Shown in pieces: positions 26,849 through 35,499 of a stretch of DNA of 39,121 nucleotides (within the stretch, counting starts at the first letter, position 1; every line of letters starts with the position of its first letter). The notes under the pieces are model-generated. The model did not search any database. It worked only from the letters and a program-made list of their open reading frames with translations, and was not told the origin of the DNA. The translations under genes were made by a program, and so were the position numbers. The stretch lies in assembly GCA_002310115.1 (NCBI GenBank), contig DBYI01000010.1:1-39121 (forward strand). Reading direction: 5' to 3'. The DNA comes from Ruminococcus flavefaciens. Lineage in GTDB: Bacteria > Bacillota > Clostridia > Oscillospirales > Ruminococcaceae.

Positions 26849-29800
26849 ATGAAAAAACAAATCGTACAAAAAATTGGAGCTTTTATCTCTGCATCTGCTA
26901 TCGTATGCACTCAGTTATCAGCAAATGTGCCTTTAAGTGTATCAGCTGTTGGTACGGTTAAACAAACTGATAGCAATACGCTTAATTTATCATTGGGAAG
27001 TTCTATTGCCGTAAAAGAAGGCTCAATACTTTATGGTGATGCTAACTGCGACAATATGGTCGATTTTGATGATGTTGCTCTTATTGAGAATTATGCTGCC
27101 AAAAGAACTAACACTGATACGATTGATATTATTGCGGCGGATGTAGATCTTGACGGTTCGGTTACGCTGAGAGATGCTGAGATTCTGTATATGTATGACA
27201 ATATGAGATCAGCAGGTAATACTCTTGATCTTCCTTATAAGGGTGAGGTGAAGTGGCAGACATATCCTGATCCTGCAAATTATCAGATAATAAACGAAGG
27301 AATGACCTGGGATGAGGCGGAGGATTACTGTGAAAGTCTCGGTGGTCATCTTGTTACTATTACATCTGAATTTGAACAGGCTCAGATTGAAGCGCTTATT
27401 CAGGCTCAAACAGATATAAAGAATAATTATTGGTTAGGCTTATATAAATATAATGATGAGTATGGTTGGGTTACTGACGAAAAAACTGATTTCGTAAACT
27501 GGAATCCATCATCTTCTTTTTATACAAATTACAAAGCTGCATCAATTTTTGGAAATAGTAATACTAAACTTAAAGCACAATCGGGCAAATGGGCACCAAT
27601 GAAAACTGACTGCGATGCTTTTGATGATTTCTATGGTTTAGCTAATTTTGGCTTGATTATGGAAAAAGATGATTTAAATGCTTCAAAATATCATTTGTGG
27701 AAAGATGAAACATCATTGCCTTTGTCAGGCTACTGGAAACTTGATTGCGATGTTGAGATGGATCCTGATTCGTCAAGTTTAGAAGTCGATAACTATAATC
27801 ATCTGGAGCTTGACCTTAATGGTCACGAATTGAATATCAATAGAAATATAATAGTTCAAAAAAATTGTGAACTTGTTATAAGAGACAGCAGTCCTGAAAA
27901 AACAGGTGTTATAAATGCTTTGCATACAAATAGCCTTTTTAATGTTTCAGGAAAACTAAGCATTTATGGCGGTACTTTTAATGGGTCACCCATAGAACAA
28001 GGAGGCGGCTTCTTTTTCATTGTCGATAAAGCAGCTCCAACTATAGTAGTAAAAAATCAAGGATGCTTTGATTTTTATGACGGCATTATTAATTCTAATT
28101 ACAATAATGCGCTTTCACTCGGAACAAGCAGCGGAGTTGTAAATCTTATTGGTGGAACAATTAGCACCATCACTGAGAATCTGGAGTATTCTCTTGATAA
28201 TCAGTCAGCAATATATGTAGATGAAAAATATACTGGAACACTTAATATTACAGGTACTGATATTTATGCTGATAAAGGTGCAGGTATCTACGGTACTGCT
28301 TCCAACGGTTCGATCAGTATTTCTGGTGGAAGTATCAAAAGTGACGAAAGCCATGGTTTGTATTGTACGGACGATATTCCTGTCAATATAAGCGGAAAAG
28401 TTTCAGTGAACGGTAATAATGGCGGTATTTATATTCCAAAGGACAAAAAAATCAATATTTCAGGAAAGATAAGCAGTTTTGATTCTTCATTATTTGCAGA
28501 AGTATCCGGTACTTGCACAAACGGATTAAGTGATTATTACAGCAAATCAGATATAGAAGCATATCTGCCTCAGATAAAATCAAACGGTAAAGCATCAGTT
28601 GATGATGATGGCGAGTTGTATTTGCTTGTATCTGACCCGACAATCACCACAACTACACAGATGATAACAACAACTACTACGACAACAACAACTACAACAA
28701 CAACTAAAGAAAAGAATACGACTTCTACAACACCTCAGACAACGTCACATACTACCAGTCAAACTACTACAGTAATAAGTACCACTTCATTACCTCCTGT
28801 ATCAACTGGTATAATTGATCCTCAGCCGCCTCGCAAGCTTAATATCGAAGGAAAAATGGAAGTCAAAGAAATGACTTTGGAAGAGATTATAGCCGCAGGT
28901 ATATCATTAGATGATCCTGAGAATTATCACGTATTCAATTATGAGATAAAACTGACATTCGGTGCTGCTATAATATCGATAAGTAATATAACAATACCAG
29001 AATTAAATTTTGCAATGCCAGCAGTAAGTATAAATGGACAGGTAATGAAAGTTGTTAATTATTTTTCTTCAGAAACTGAAGAAATGTACATGATCATTAC
29101 AGGTGAATGCAAATGGCTTAAAGAATTTTACGATGTAGCGCTTATTGTAATAAACAAAGACACAGAAACACTTGAAGACTGTTCTGCAACTATAAATGTT
29201 CCTGAAGGACTTACACTTGTGAAGAGCGATGAGACACAGAAGCTTGGTGATCTTGAGTCAGGAAAGGCCTTTGAGACACATTGGTATGTACGCGGTGATG
29301 AAGCAGGTGATTATGACCTTACATCAGTTTTCAAGGGAAGCTATAGCGGTGTAGAACAAATATATAATTTTAAGACGGAAAATCCACTTCATGTGTATGC
29401 TGGTGATGCGCTTAAAATGAAGGTGATTGTTCCGGAATATTCATTCTTTGATCATGACTATCCTGTAACGATAGTCTTTGAAAATGTATCTAATAAGCCT
29501 ATATATAATCTTGAACATACTATAAAGCAAGTATCTCAGTCATCAAAGATTACTACAAGGAAATATCTTGATGGAGAATGCATAGAAGAGGAAAAAGAAA
29601 AACTGCTGCAAAAGGAAGATGTAAATCTGACTAAAAAAATCGATAAGCTTGAACCAGGTGAAAAACTTGTAACAGAAGTTGTGATTCATGACATCTGGAG
29701 ATCGATACTCGAAAAACAAATAGGAGATTTGAAGATCCTTACTGATCTTATAAATCTTTTGACATGTTGGTCGAAAAATCCATTATTAGAACTTGTCAAT

Positions 29801-31183
29801 GCTATTTCCGGTTATTGTAGAGCGACACTGGAAGGAATGACTGTTGGCCATGTTTTAGAACTTGTAGAGGTAACAACTCTTGAAGGTTCAACAACCCAGG
29901 TTCCGTATGAAGTAATAATAGAGAAGTTACCAGATATTGAAAAAAATGATTCAGTATTTAATATGCAGAAAGAACAGTCAAAATATAATATGGGGCTAGC
30001 TATGCCAGAAAGATTGCAGCCTTATTATTATGTAGGGCTAAATGTTGATTATGCAAGAAACGTTGAATCACATGAAGGTGATGAGCAAGCAGATGCTCAG
30101 TCGGAATTAGAAAAGTCATATTTTTATTCAAAAGCTGTTACAAGTGCTTTGGATTATAAAAAAATAGATTATGCCGGCATTGGATATGGTGAAATATTGA
30201 CTGATATTACTACATTGGGATATGATACTTATTACAGGTTCTATCAGCCTGAGGGTGGTGTAAAAGTAAGATTTTATGTTGAGAGAGTAGATGGAACTCG
30301 ACAATTTGCTCCTAATTCAGGAATTGTTAAGAGTACGGCAGAATATGATGATTTTGATATTGAAATAGTTGACGGAAAATATTCTGTTGATGAAGAAGGA
30401 AAAATCATTCTTGAAAGTAATGCTGTTATAAAGCTTACTCCTAAAACAGCGAATATTAAAGCTACTATCGGTGCTGTTTCAGAGGATGGAGATGAAGTGA
30501 TCAGTATCCCTCTTGTAGTTGTAGACGAGCATGAGTGTAATGGCGAATATGTGATAATTGCTCCTCCTGAAAATGGTGAAGGTGCATATATTGCTTCATT
30601 CTGTGATACTTGCCATGAACTTATTGAGTGTAAACAGCTCTCTGTTGAAGAAACAGCTATGCTCAGCAATGGAAAAACCTATAAGAGTTTAAGTGATGTT
30701 ATAGCTGATACTGAAAATACAGATGAAGAGCTCAAATTATATATCTTTGGCGATGTAAATATTGATGAGGATGTAATTCTCCCTGCAAATATAGTGCCTA
30801 TTATTACTCCTGATACATATATTACAGTAAAAGACGGCTGTAAGTTTATTAACAATGGAGAAGCTGAGGATTACAGTAGTTACAATTATAATCTTAGCGG
30901 TAATGGACCGATAACTACTAATCCAACAACTATGAACGAACTGATATGGGGAGATGCTAACTGTGATGGTCAGGTTGATCTTTCAGATGCTGTACTTATC
31001 ATGCAGTCAATTGCTAACCCGAACAAATATGGAGTTGGTGGAACATCTCCTAGTGCTATAACGGAAAAAGGTGTGAAACATGCAGATGTTGATACCTCAA
31101 CTGTTGGCATTACGGGAAATGATGCATTAAAAATACAGGAATTTCTTCTCAGGCTTATAAGCAGTCTTGAGCCAAGCAAATAA
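26849..31183 (+). CDS. Giant secreted protein: dockerin, C-type lectin, repeat region, Thr linker, dockerin
   Basis: The 1444-residue product begins with a signal peptide (KKQIVQKIGAFISASAIVC). Order (approximate): dockerin-type pair (60-118; GDANCDNMVDFDD, DVDLDGSVTLRD), C-type lectin-like domain (135-275; MTWDEAEDYCESLGGHLVTI, WLGLYKYN), a beta-helix-like region of short Gly/Asn/Ser repeats (285-595; LSIYGGTFNG, SISISGGSIKS), a Thr-rich linker (about 599-650), a long region with NEAT/adhesin-like beta strands that I do not recognise (660-1370), and a C-terminal dockerin (1372-1432; GDANCDGQVDLSDAVLIMQS). Dockerins at both ends of one chain are unusual. Likely a surface adhesin or cell-bound cellulosome component. 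GGAGG (26839-26843) lies 5 nt before ATG 26849. A terminator follows about 160 bp after the stop. Confidence 0.8.
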   Translation: MKKQIVQKIGAFISASAIVCTQLSANVPLSVSAVGTVKQTDSNTLNLSLGSSIAVKEGSILYGDANCDNMVDFDDVALIENYAAKRTNTDTIDIIAADVDLDGSVTLRDAEILYMYDNMRSAGNTLDLPYKGEVKWQTYPDPANYQIINEGMTWDEAEDYCESLGGHLVTITSEFEQAQIEALIQAQTDIKNNYWLGLYKYNDEYGWVTDEKTDFVNWNPSSSFYTNYKAASIFGNSNTKLKAQSGKWAPMKTDCDAFDDFYGLANFGLIMEKDDLNASKYHLWKDETSLPLSGYWKLDCDVEMDPDSSSLEVDNYNHLELDLNGHELNINRNIIVQKNCELVIRDSSPEKTGVINALHTNSLFNVSGKLSIYGGTFNGSPIEQGGGFFFIVDKAAPTIVVKNQGCFDFYDGIINSNYNNALSLGTSSGVVNLIGGTISTITENLEYSLDNQSAIYVDEKYTGTLNITGTDIYADKGAGIYGTASNGSISISGGSIKSDESHGLYCTDDIPVNISGKVSVNGNNGGIYIPKDKKINISGKISSFDSSLFAEVSGTCTNGLSDYYSKSDIEAYLPQIKSNGKASVDDDGELYLLVSDPTITTTTQMITTTTTTTTTTTTTKEKNTTSTTPQTTSHTTSQTTTVISTTSLPPVSTGIIDPQPPRKLNIEGKMEVKEMTLEEIIAAGISLDDPENYHVFNYEIKLTFGAAIISISNITIPELNFAMPAVSINGQVMKVVNYFSSETEEMYMIITGECKWLKEFYDVALIVINKDTETLEDCSATINVPEGLTLVKSDETQKLGDLESGKAFETHWYVRGDEAGDYDLTSVFKGSYSGVEQIYNFKTENPLHVYAGDALKMKVIVPEYSFFDHDYPVTIVFENVSNKPIYNLEHTIKQVSQSSKITTRKYLDGECIEEEKEKLLQKEDVNLTKKIDKLEPGEKLVTEVVIHDIWRSILEKQIGDLKILTDLINLLTCWSKNPLLELVNAISGYCRATLEGMTVGHVLELVEVTTLEGSTTQVPYEVIIEKLPDIEKNDSVFNMQKEQSKYNMGLAMPERLQPYYYVGLNVDYARNVESHEGDEQADAQSELEKSYFYSKAVTSALDYKKIDYAGIGYGEILTDITTLGYDTYYRFYQPEGGVKVRFYVERVDGTRQFAPNSGIVKSTAEYDDFDIEIVDGKYSVDEEGKIILESNAVIKLTPKTANIKATIGAVSEDGDEVISIPLVVVDEHECNGEYVIIAPPENGEGAYIASFCDTCHELIECKQLSVEETAMLSNGKTYKSLSDVIADTENTDEELKLYIFGDVNIDEDVILPANIVPIITPDTYITVKDGCKFINNGEAEDYSSYNYNLSGNGPITTNPTTMNELIWGDANCDGQVDLSDAVLIMQSIANPNKYGVGGTSPSAITEKGVKHADVDTSTVGITGNDALKIQEFLLRLISSLEPSK

Positions 31184-31341
31184 TTCCATGATTCAGTAGA
31201 ACTTAAAGAAATGGAATATTTCAAGTGGTTTTGAGATATTAGATAAATTCTTATTCATGTCGATAAAGTGCAATCTGCAAAATTATGATTTTGCTGCTTG
31301 ATTGCATAAATAGCTGATAAAAAGTATTGATATACATTTGA

Positions 31342-31380
31342 AAAAATGAGTTGGTAGCAAATTTGTACCAACTCATTTTT
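31342..31380 (+). terminator. Intrinsic terminator after the giant dockerin protein
   Basis: TGAGTTGGTA (31347-31356) pairs with TACCAACTCA (31366-31375), flanked by A-rich and T-rich arms and ending in TTTTT (31376-31380). It also marks the insertion point of the intron fragment just beyond. Confidence 0.85.
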
Positions 31381-31384
31381 ATTG

Positions 31385-31700
31385 GTGTGTCGGGCATGAC
31401 ACACAGCCAGTCGGTGAAAGTCCGACCACAGGTAGTTACCGCCAAGTGTTGTGAACCACAAGTCGAAAGCCGTGAGGCTGGGATGGAGGAAGTGGAGTAG
31501 CGATTCTTTCACGACCTCGAACAGAAATCTGATATAAGGCCAGCAGGTTGGAAAAGGCTGCCAATCAAGTCGAATCCTAAAGGTAAACGTAAAACCCAAA
31601 TGGTAAAACAGGGGAAAGTGGGGAATGAGAATTCCCTTCGGGAAAGAGGAGAGAAGGTTGTGTGTCTTACCCCGATAGATCTCGTGGACGACTAAGACCA
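31385..31700 (+). mobile_element. Group IIC-like intron 5' fragment, reverse transcriptase lost
   Basis: The segment starts with GTGTGTC, matching the 5' intron consensus GUGYG, and pairs with GACACAC to form the first stem. It continues with CAGTCGGTGAAAGTCCGACC, GGTAGTTACCGCC, GAACCACAAGTCGAAAGCC and GAGGCTGGGATGGAGGAAGTG, the order of domain I elements of bacterial class C group II introns (Oceanobacillus O.i.I1 is the model), ending near TCTTACCCCGATAGATC. No reverse transcriptase and no domain V are seen, so it is a truncated, non-mobile relic. Its left edge is 4 nt after a terminator hairpin's T tract, exactly where class C introns insert. The class is from recalled similarity; a covariance-model search would settle it. 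Confidence 0.7.
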
Positions 31701-31722
31701 ATATCTTTAAACACATTTAGCA

Positions 31723-31853
31723 TTTCTACCGTTTATTCCGCTTAAAAGTTGTAAGCAAGACTGAAATTCGGATCATATTCAAAGGCGGTATGGAAACAAC
31801 AGCTATGGTTGAAAAATAATGAGAAAACCCTCGCTTTGAAGCGAGGGGAGTAT
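31723..31853 (+). pseudogene. Possible mobile-element 3' remnant with end hairpin
   Basis: A short frame reading HFYRLFRLKVVSKTEIRIIF and ending at a TAA (31817-31819) is followed by a hairpin, CCCTCGCTT/AAGCGAGGG (31828-31847) and GGAGTATC. A hairpin followed by GGGGAGTATC-like sequence resembles the right ends of IS200/IS605-group elements. The hairpin could equally be the terminator of the minus-strand ATPase gene, since TTTTC follows on that strand. Confidence 0.3.
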
Positions 31854-31858
31854 CATTC

Positions 31859-31881
31859 CAAAGTGCCAATTTGGCACTTTG
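31859..31881. repeat. 23-bp palindrome, copy 1
   Basis: CAAAGTGCCAA-T-TTGGCACTTTG is a perfect inverted repeat with an 11-bp arm and one central base, 2 bp past the stop of the ATPase gene. Related 23-bp palindromes occur at 33478-33500 and 33688-33710, on the other side of the two-gene unit. Confidence 0.85.
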
Positions 31882-31883
31882 AA

Positions 31884-32846
31884 TTATAGTTGGATCTCTG
31901 GCAGTACGTCAATAATTGCCATTTGTTCGTGATCTTGTAGATAAGCCGGATTTAGCTCAGTTTTGTTATACTGCAGATAATTCTTATTGGTTTTCTGAAT
32001 GAGTAGGGCAGTGAAGAAACGTTCCCAGCTAAAATATTGGCTGCTTTCGATGTGTGAACTAGGCTCTTGAAGAATATCAGAAATTCCTTGTCCTTTTACG
32101 AGACCTGAATTCAGAACTATCCATTCAAATGATTCGGGTAAGTATACTATCACGTTCCGAGCTTTTTTTACAGCCAGAACTCGTTCAATCTCAGGACCAA
32201 ATTCAGCTCCATCAGCAATTACAAGAGCTGTTGCGTATTCCCGTTCAATCAGTTCTTTGTAGATATTACTTTTGCCATTGGCAGAAATACAATCGATTTC
32301 ACGTTTGGAGAAGAAGTCATTGAAAAACTGATATCCCGAATTTGAATCCTCTAAAATGACCAGATCAGGCTTCTGAATAAGGTCAATATCCACATTGCAT
32401 AAAGGATAGAATTCGGAGAATAGCCTTTTGGTACCTTGATATCTGTTTCCAGATACATTTTTGATTCCGTATATCTCCTTAATACTGTAAGGGAGATTGA
32501 AAAGTGACGCTCTGGTTGCAATTACATAGTAGTTGTCTGATTCTTGTGCAGCTTTTGCAAATTCTTCAGACAAGGCGAATTGATCACCTTCATCTATGAA
32601 AACAATACTATCATGTATGGTTTTCAGGTTTTCCAGCCATCGTATTCCGGTAAGCACAGTACATGGCTTTTGACAGTTTATTGTAATACCGCTGGATATA
32701 CCGTTCTGTTGATGCGAGCTGATCATATCGATCAATGTTGTTTTCCCTGTGGCACTGTCGCCGCGCAGAATGGTAATATTACGGCTGATGGTAAACTTGT
32801 ACTGTAAGCGGCGGCTTTTCACGATCACTTCATACGCTCCGATCAT
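31884..32846 (-). CDS. P-loop ATPase with TOPRIM-like second half, DUF4869 partner
   Basis: A 320-residue cytosolic protein. Residues 29-36 are a Walker A motif (GDSATGKT), residues 81-88 a Walker B (IVFIDEGD), so ATP binding and hydrolysis are very likely. No ABC signature is seen between them, which argues against SMC/Rad50-type ATPases. Residues 160-235 read LVILEDSNSGYQFFNDFF, then SANGKSNIYKEL and ALVIADGAEFGPEI: an acidic-strand, glycine-rich, acidic-strand arrangement reminiscent of TOPRIM domains as in OLD-type nucleases. The link is inferred and needs structure prediction. The DUF4869 gene ends 12 bp upstream on the same strand, so the two form one transcript. ATPase plus partner pairs of this size often belong to defence or stress systems, but no direct evidence exists here. 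Confidence 0.65.
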   Translation of the reverse strand: MIGAYEVIVKSRRLQYKFTISRNITILRGDSATGKTTLIDMISSHQQNGISSGITINCQKPCTVLTGIRWLENLKTIHDSIVFIDEGDQFALSEEFAKAAQESDNYYVIATRASLFNLPYSIKEIYGIKNVSGNRYQGTKRLFSEFYPLCNVDIDLIQKPDLVILEDSNSGYQFFNDFFSKREIDCISANGKSNIYKELIEREYATALVIADGAEFGPEIERVLAVKKARNVIVYLPESFEWIVLNSGLVKGQGISDILQEPSSHIESSQYFSWERFFTALLIQKTNKNYLQYNKTELNPAYLQDHEQMAIIDVLPEIQL

Positions 32847-32858
32847 GATAACACCACC

Positions 32859-33317
32859 TTATACATATAATCCGGCACACAAAACATATTCTTGCATATT
32901 GTGAACCACGGTATCATTATTCATAATTCTGATCTCAAAAGGCTTATTTCCAAAATCCATAAGGTGTCTGAGATTAATTGTCAGGTCGCCTTTATATCGC
33001 TTGGCAATATCAAGAACCCATTTCGCACAGTTATCGCCACAGGTAGATACATTAAAAATCTTGCTGTGGTCATGCTGTAAGAGTAAAAGAGTTTTCAAGC
33101 CGCCCGAAATCTGCGTAATAGAGATTACGCCGAGAGCTTTGCTGTCAACTGCATTTGGGCTCAAAACAGTTGCTCGGTCAATGCTTTTTATGATTTTCTG
33201 TGAATATTCATCTTCAAGCCATGAATCAAGATAAGTGTTATCAAAGTAGACGCTTGTGTTATAAACATAATTTGGGAATTGTTTCTCAGGCATTTCACCA
33301 AAATAGATATTCAACAT
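32859..33317 (-). CDS. DUF4869 protein
   Basis: The 152-residue product begins MLNIYFGEMPEK and continues NYVYNTSVYFDNTYLDSWLEDEY, the pattern of DUF4869, a clostridial family without known function. It ends in FEIRIMNNDTVVHNMQEYV. It has no signal peptide or membrane span. ATG 33317 follows GAGGTGA by 5 nt; an upstream in-frame extension to 33410 runs through the promoter and is rejected. It is the first gene of a two-gene unit with the P-loop ATPase. Confidence 0.75.
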   Translation of the reverse strand: MLNIYFGEMPEKQFPNYVYNTSVYFDNTYLDSWLEDEYSQKIIKSIDRATVLSPNAVDSKALGVISITQISGGLKTLLLLQHDHSKIFNVSTCGDNCAKWVLDIAKRYKGDLTINLRHLMDFGNKPFEIRIMNNDTVVHNMQEYVLCAGLYV

Positions 33318-33381
33318 TATTATCACCTCATATTGAGAGTGTGTCAAATTAGGCATTATTAGTATATCTCGTCTGTGTAAT

Positions 33382-33410
33382 AGTATACCAAAGTATCCTC
33401 GAAAAATCAA
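33382..33410 (-). promoter_or_regulatory. Promoter of the DUF4869-ATPase unit
   Basis: On the minus strand TTGATT (33410-33405), a 17-bp spacer and TATACT (33387-33382). The start codon lies 64 bp after the -10 box. A palindrome copy and a half-copy lie 46-95 bp further upstream, positions suited to regulation. Confidence 0.7.
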
Positions 33411-33455
33411 GTAGTTGAGCTGATTGTGATTAATTTGCCTGATACAGAATCAGTC

Positions 33456-33500
33456 CAAAGTGCAAATGATAATGTTTCAAAGTGCAAAAATTGCACTTTG
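33456..33500. repeat. 23-bp palindrome copy 2 plus half-site
   Basis: CAAAGTGCAA-AAA-TTGCACTTTG (33478-33500) has perfect 10-bp arms. A half-site CAAAGTGCAAAT lies at 33456-33467. Copies 2 and 3 share the left flank AATGTTT. Confidence 0.8.
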
Positions 33501-33687
33501 GAAGAATTGGCAATACTAATGGGAAGTTCAAAGCCCCCTTAAACAACACGGAAAGAGCTCGCCGAAGCAATAGGTTAATCTGAACGAAGTGTTAAACTTA
33601 GAATCGTAGAACCTCAGTATCACGATTTTTGCCTCTAAATTGTCTTTTATACAATTTGGCGGTGAAAATAAAGAGTTTTGAATGTTT
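33501..33687. other. Intergenic DNA between palindromes
   Basis: No supportable gene. A short plus-strand frame near 33545-33580 (GKELAEAIG-like wording) resembles a helix-turn-helix start but is interrupted by stops; it may be the debris of a decayed regulator gene. Confidence 0.3.
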
Positions 33688-33732
33688 CAAAGTGCCAAAT
33701 TGACACTTTGAAATTATATTTATGGCACTTTA
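33688..33732. repeat. 23-bp palindrome copy 3 plus half-site
   Basis: CAAAGTGCCAA-A-TTGaCACTTTG (33688-33710) has one mismatch between arms. A half-site TGGCACTTTA follows at 33723-33732. It completes a set of three palindromes within 1.9 kb. Confidence 0.8.
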
Positions 33733-33774
33733 GAGAAATAGCTTTAGTTTTTTGAGTCAGAAACCACCAGATAC

Positions 33775-33828
33775 AAAAACGCCCAAGTAAAAGGTGTATG
33801 ATATTAAACCCTTCTATTGGACGTTTTT
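33775..33828 (-). terminator. Probable terminator of hipBA
   Basis: Arms AAAAACGCCCAA (33775-33786) and TTGGACGTTTTT (33817-33828) pair on the minus-strand RNA (one G-U) around a 30-nt loop, with a T run after the hairpin, 12 bp past the HipA stop. The large loop lowers confidence. Confidence 0.5.
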
Positions 33829-33839
33829 AGATATTATGT

Positions 33840-35132
33840 TTAGTGTATATTTGATATCTTTACCCCTTCTTGTATCTCCAGGGCTCGTTCTTCGCTAATT
33901 CCAGACTTTTCGGCATATCTGAGCCAATCTGACACAACTGATTCGGTTTTGGATATAGCCTTGCGACAGAACTCTGCGGTCAGTCCCATAGTTCTTCCAC
34001 TTGCAATAAGGTCATCTGATGTTATGCCTGATGTTTTGCCATTTATGGACATCTGGTGCTTTGATATCCACCTGTTATCAGGGTTATATGCGAAGGTCAG
34101 GTCGTAAGCAGGAGAGAGCTTCCACTCTCCTTTGCGGTTCATAAGGAAGGAGAAGTTTTTGACATGGTCATCGCAGTTGCCTCCCACCACTGCAAATACC
34201 ATACGCCTGAATATCTGCTCTACACCGCTTTTTCCTATTCCAAGTCTCTTTGCATAATCAGTATATAATTCATAACTGCAAACATTAGGAGTATTATAAT
34301 CGAAATGTCCGAGTGCTGCCAAAGTCTGCATATGTACTTTATCGCCGTTTACACGGTCAAAACGTTTTGTCATGAAATGATGAAGTCCGTCCTTTTCATA
34401 TATACGGCATTCGTTCATCTCGATACCGAGGTCAACAGCCATAAGATAATAGGCGTACTCAATAAGCGAATACTGCTTTTTATCAGCAAGATTATGGTCT
34501 CCATTACCCGATACTCCGTCAAATTTGATTAGCCAGTAATCAAATCCTTTTCCGGCATCAACTTGTCCAGACTTTACCTCGCATGTCTTTTCATTCCAGG
34601 CAACGATTGCTTTAGCTCTTGCTCCACCTGCTGAAGAACCAATCTCCAGCAGCTGCATTATACTTGCCTCTTTATCGGAAAGTACGGCACTTTCTTTGCC
34701 TGACAGTACCTCAGATGCAAGTTTTGTCATCTCGGTCACGTCGACTTCGCTATTTATAAACTCAGGGCTGGTCGCAGGAACATATTCAAGAGCTCCCATA
34801 CCACGCTTTCCTGTATAGCACAGCCTTTCTATCGCTGTAAACGTCTCTGGTGAACGCCCCTGACCTGCAAGCCATTTGTCTAAAACGGCATTACCGAACT
34901 TATCAGGCAGAGAGTCGGCAAACAGTCCCGGAATACCGTGAAATGCATCGACACGGCTTAGTTCGGGGAATGAATATACCCTGTCAGATAAAGGCATTTT
35001 GAACGGCGACAGCTCTATTTCGCTCCTGAGAAACTTTTTGTCATACTCAAAGCTTGCCGCAACATCATTGCCCCCCTGATGAAGGTATCCTATACGAGTA
35101 CCCCAAAGGAATACTTCTGCTGTATTTATCAT
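33840..35132 (-). CDS. hipA: HipA-family Ser/Thr kinase toxin
   Basis: The 430-residue protein has the HipA layout: an N-terminal beta domain (FLWGTRIGYLHQGGN, SPFKMPLSDR), LFADSLPDKFGNAVLDKWL, RMGALEY-type strand (KRGMGALEYVP), the kinase core with HFMTKRFDR, and the catalytic loop GGNCDDHVKNFSFL followed by LSPAYDLTF (metal-binding Asp). HipA toxins phosphorylate tRNA synthetases or similar targets and halt translation, giving a dormant state; the target here is unknown. Its ATG overlaps the stop of the antitoxin gene (ATGA, 35132-35129), as is usual for hipBA. All catalytic motifs look intact. Confidence 0.9.
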   Translation of the reverse strand: MINTAEVFLWGTRIGYLHQGGNDVAASFEYDKKFLRSEIELSPFKMPLSDRVYSFPELSRVDAFHGIPGLFADSLPDKFGNAVLDKWLAGQGRSPETFTAIERLCYTGKRGMGALEYVPATSPEFINSEVDVTEMTKLASEVLSGKESAVLSDKEASIMQLLEIGSSAGGARAKAIVAWNEKTCEVKSGQVDAGKGFDYWLIKFDGVSGNGDHNLADKKQYSLIEYAYYLMAVDLGIEMNECRIYEKDGLHHFMTKRFDRVNGDKVHMQTLAALGHFDYNTPNVCSYELYTDYAKRLGIGKSGVEQIFRRMVFAVVGGNCDDHVKNFSFLMNRKGEWKLSPAYDLTFAYNPDNRWISKHQMSINGKTSGITSDDLIASGRTMGLTAEFCRKAISKTESVVSDWLRYAEKSGISEERALEIQEGVKISNIH

Positions 35133-35467
35133 TCTTCATCGCCCCATTTCCAATCATTATCGGTTTTCTTACGTTTTCTGGCTCTCTGTTTAGGAGCGTT
35201 GTTATTTACATAATGAGAAGGTCTCTCCTGTGGATCAGGTATCAGCAGATCAAGTTTTTCTTCAAGATCAAGAGCTTTTAGAAGCTTTATAAGATTCATC
35301 AGACCTATATCACTGCCGCTTTCAAAACGAGCTATAGTTCCAACCGAGACTATCGATTTCTCAGCAAGTTCTGTTCTTGTCATCGAAGCAGCGATGCGAT
35401 ACTGCTTGAATCTAGCCGAAAGCTCGGCAGCAATAGCCTTATCCTGCAAATCCATGTTTATCTTCAT
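35129..35467 (-). CDS. hipB: HipB-like XRE antitoxin
   Basis: The 112-residue product has a helix-turn-helix of the XRE class (RFKQYRIAASMTRTELAEKS, VGTIARFESG) at about 18-60 and a basic tail (KQRARKRKK) that may contact DNA or the kinase. It should bind and neutralise HipA and repress its own promoter. AAAGGAG lies before ATG 35467. The 20-bp inverted repeat over the -10 box upstream is its probable operator. Confidence 0.9.
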   Translation of the reverse strand: MKINMDLQDKAIAAELSARFKQYRIAASMTRTELAEKSIVSVGTIARFESGSDIGLMNLIKLLKALDLEEKLDLLIPDPQERPSHYVNNNAPKQRARKRKKTDNDWKWGDEE

Positions 35468-35499
35468 TTTGTGAGCTCCTTTCTTCAGTCTTGTTACCT

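Noticed and set aside
28630..28800. ACA/ACT-rich low-complexity DNA taken as a repeat array or CRISPR
   Set aside because: It encodes the Thr-rich linker in frame; there are no regular spacers.
31255..31716. 153-codon minus-strand frame over the intron relic
   Set aside because: It runs antisense through the terminator and the intron domain I sequence; no coding motif.
33456..33732. Palindromes near 33.5-33.7 kb as a minimal CRISPR array or sigma-54 promoters
   Set aside because: Spacing is irregular, copies are self-palindromic and too few for CRISPR; TGGCAC is present but no correctly spaced -12 TTGC element was found.
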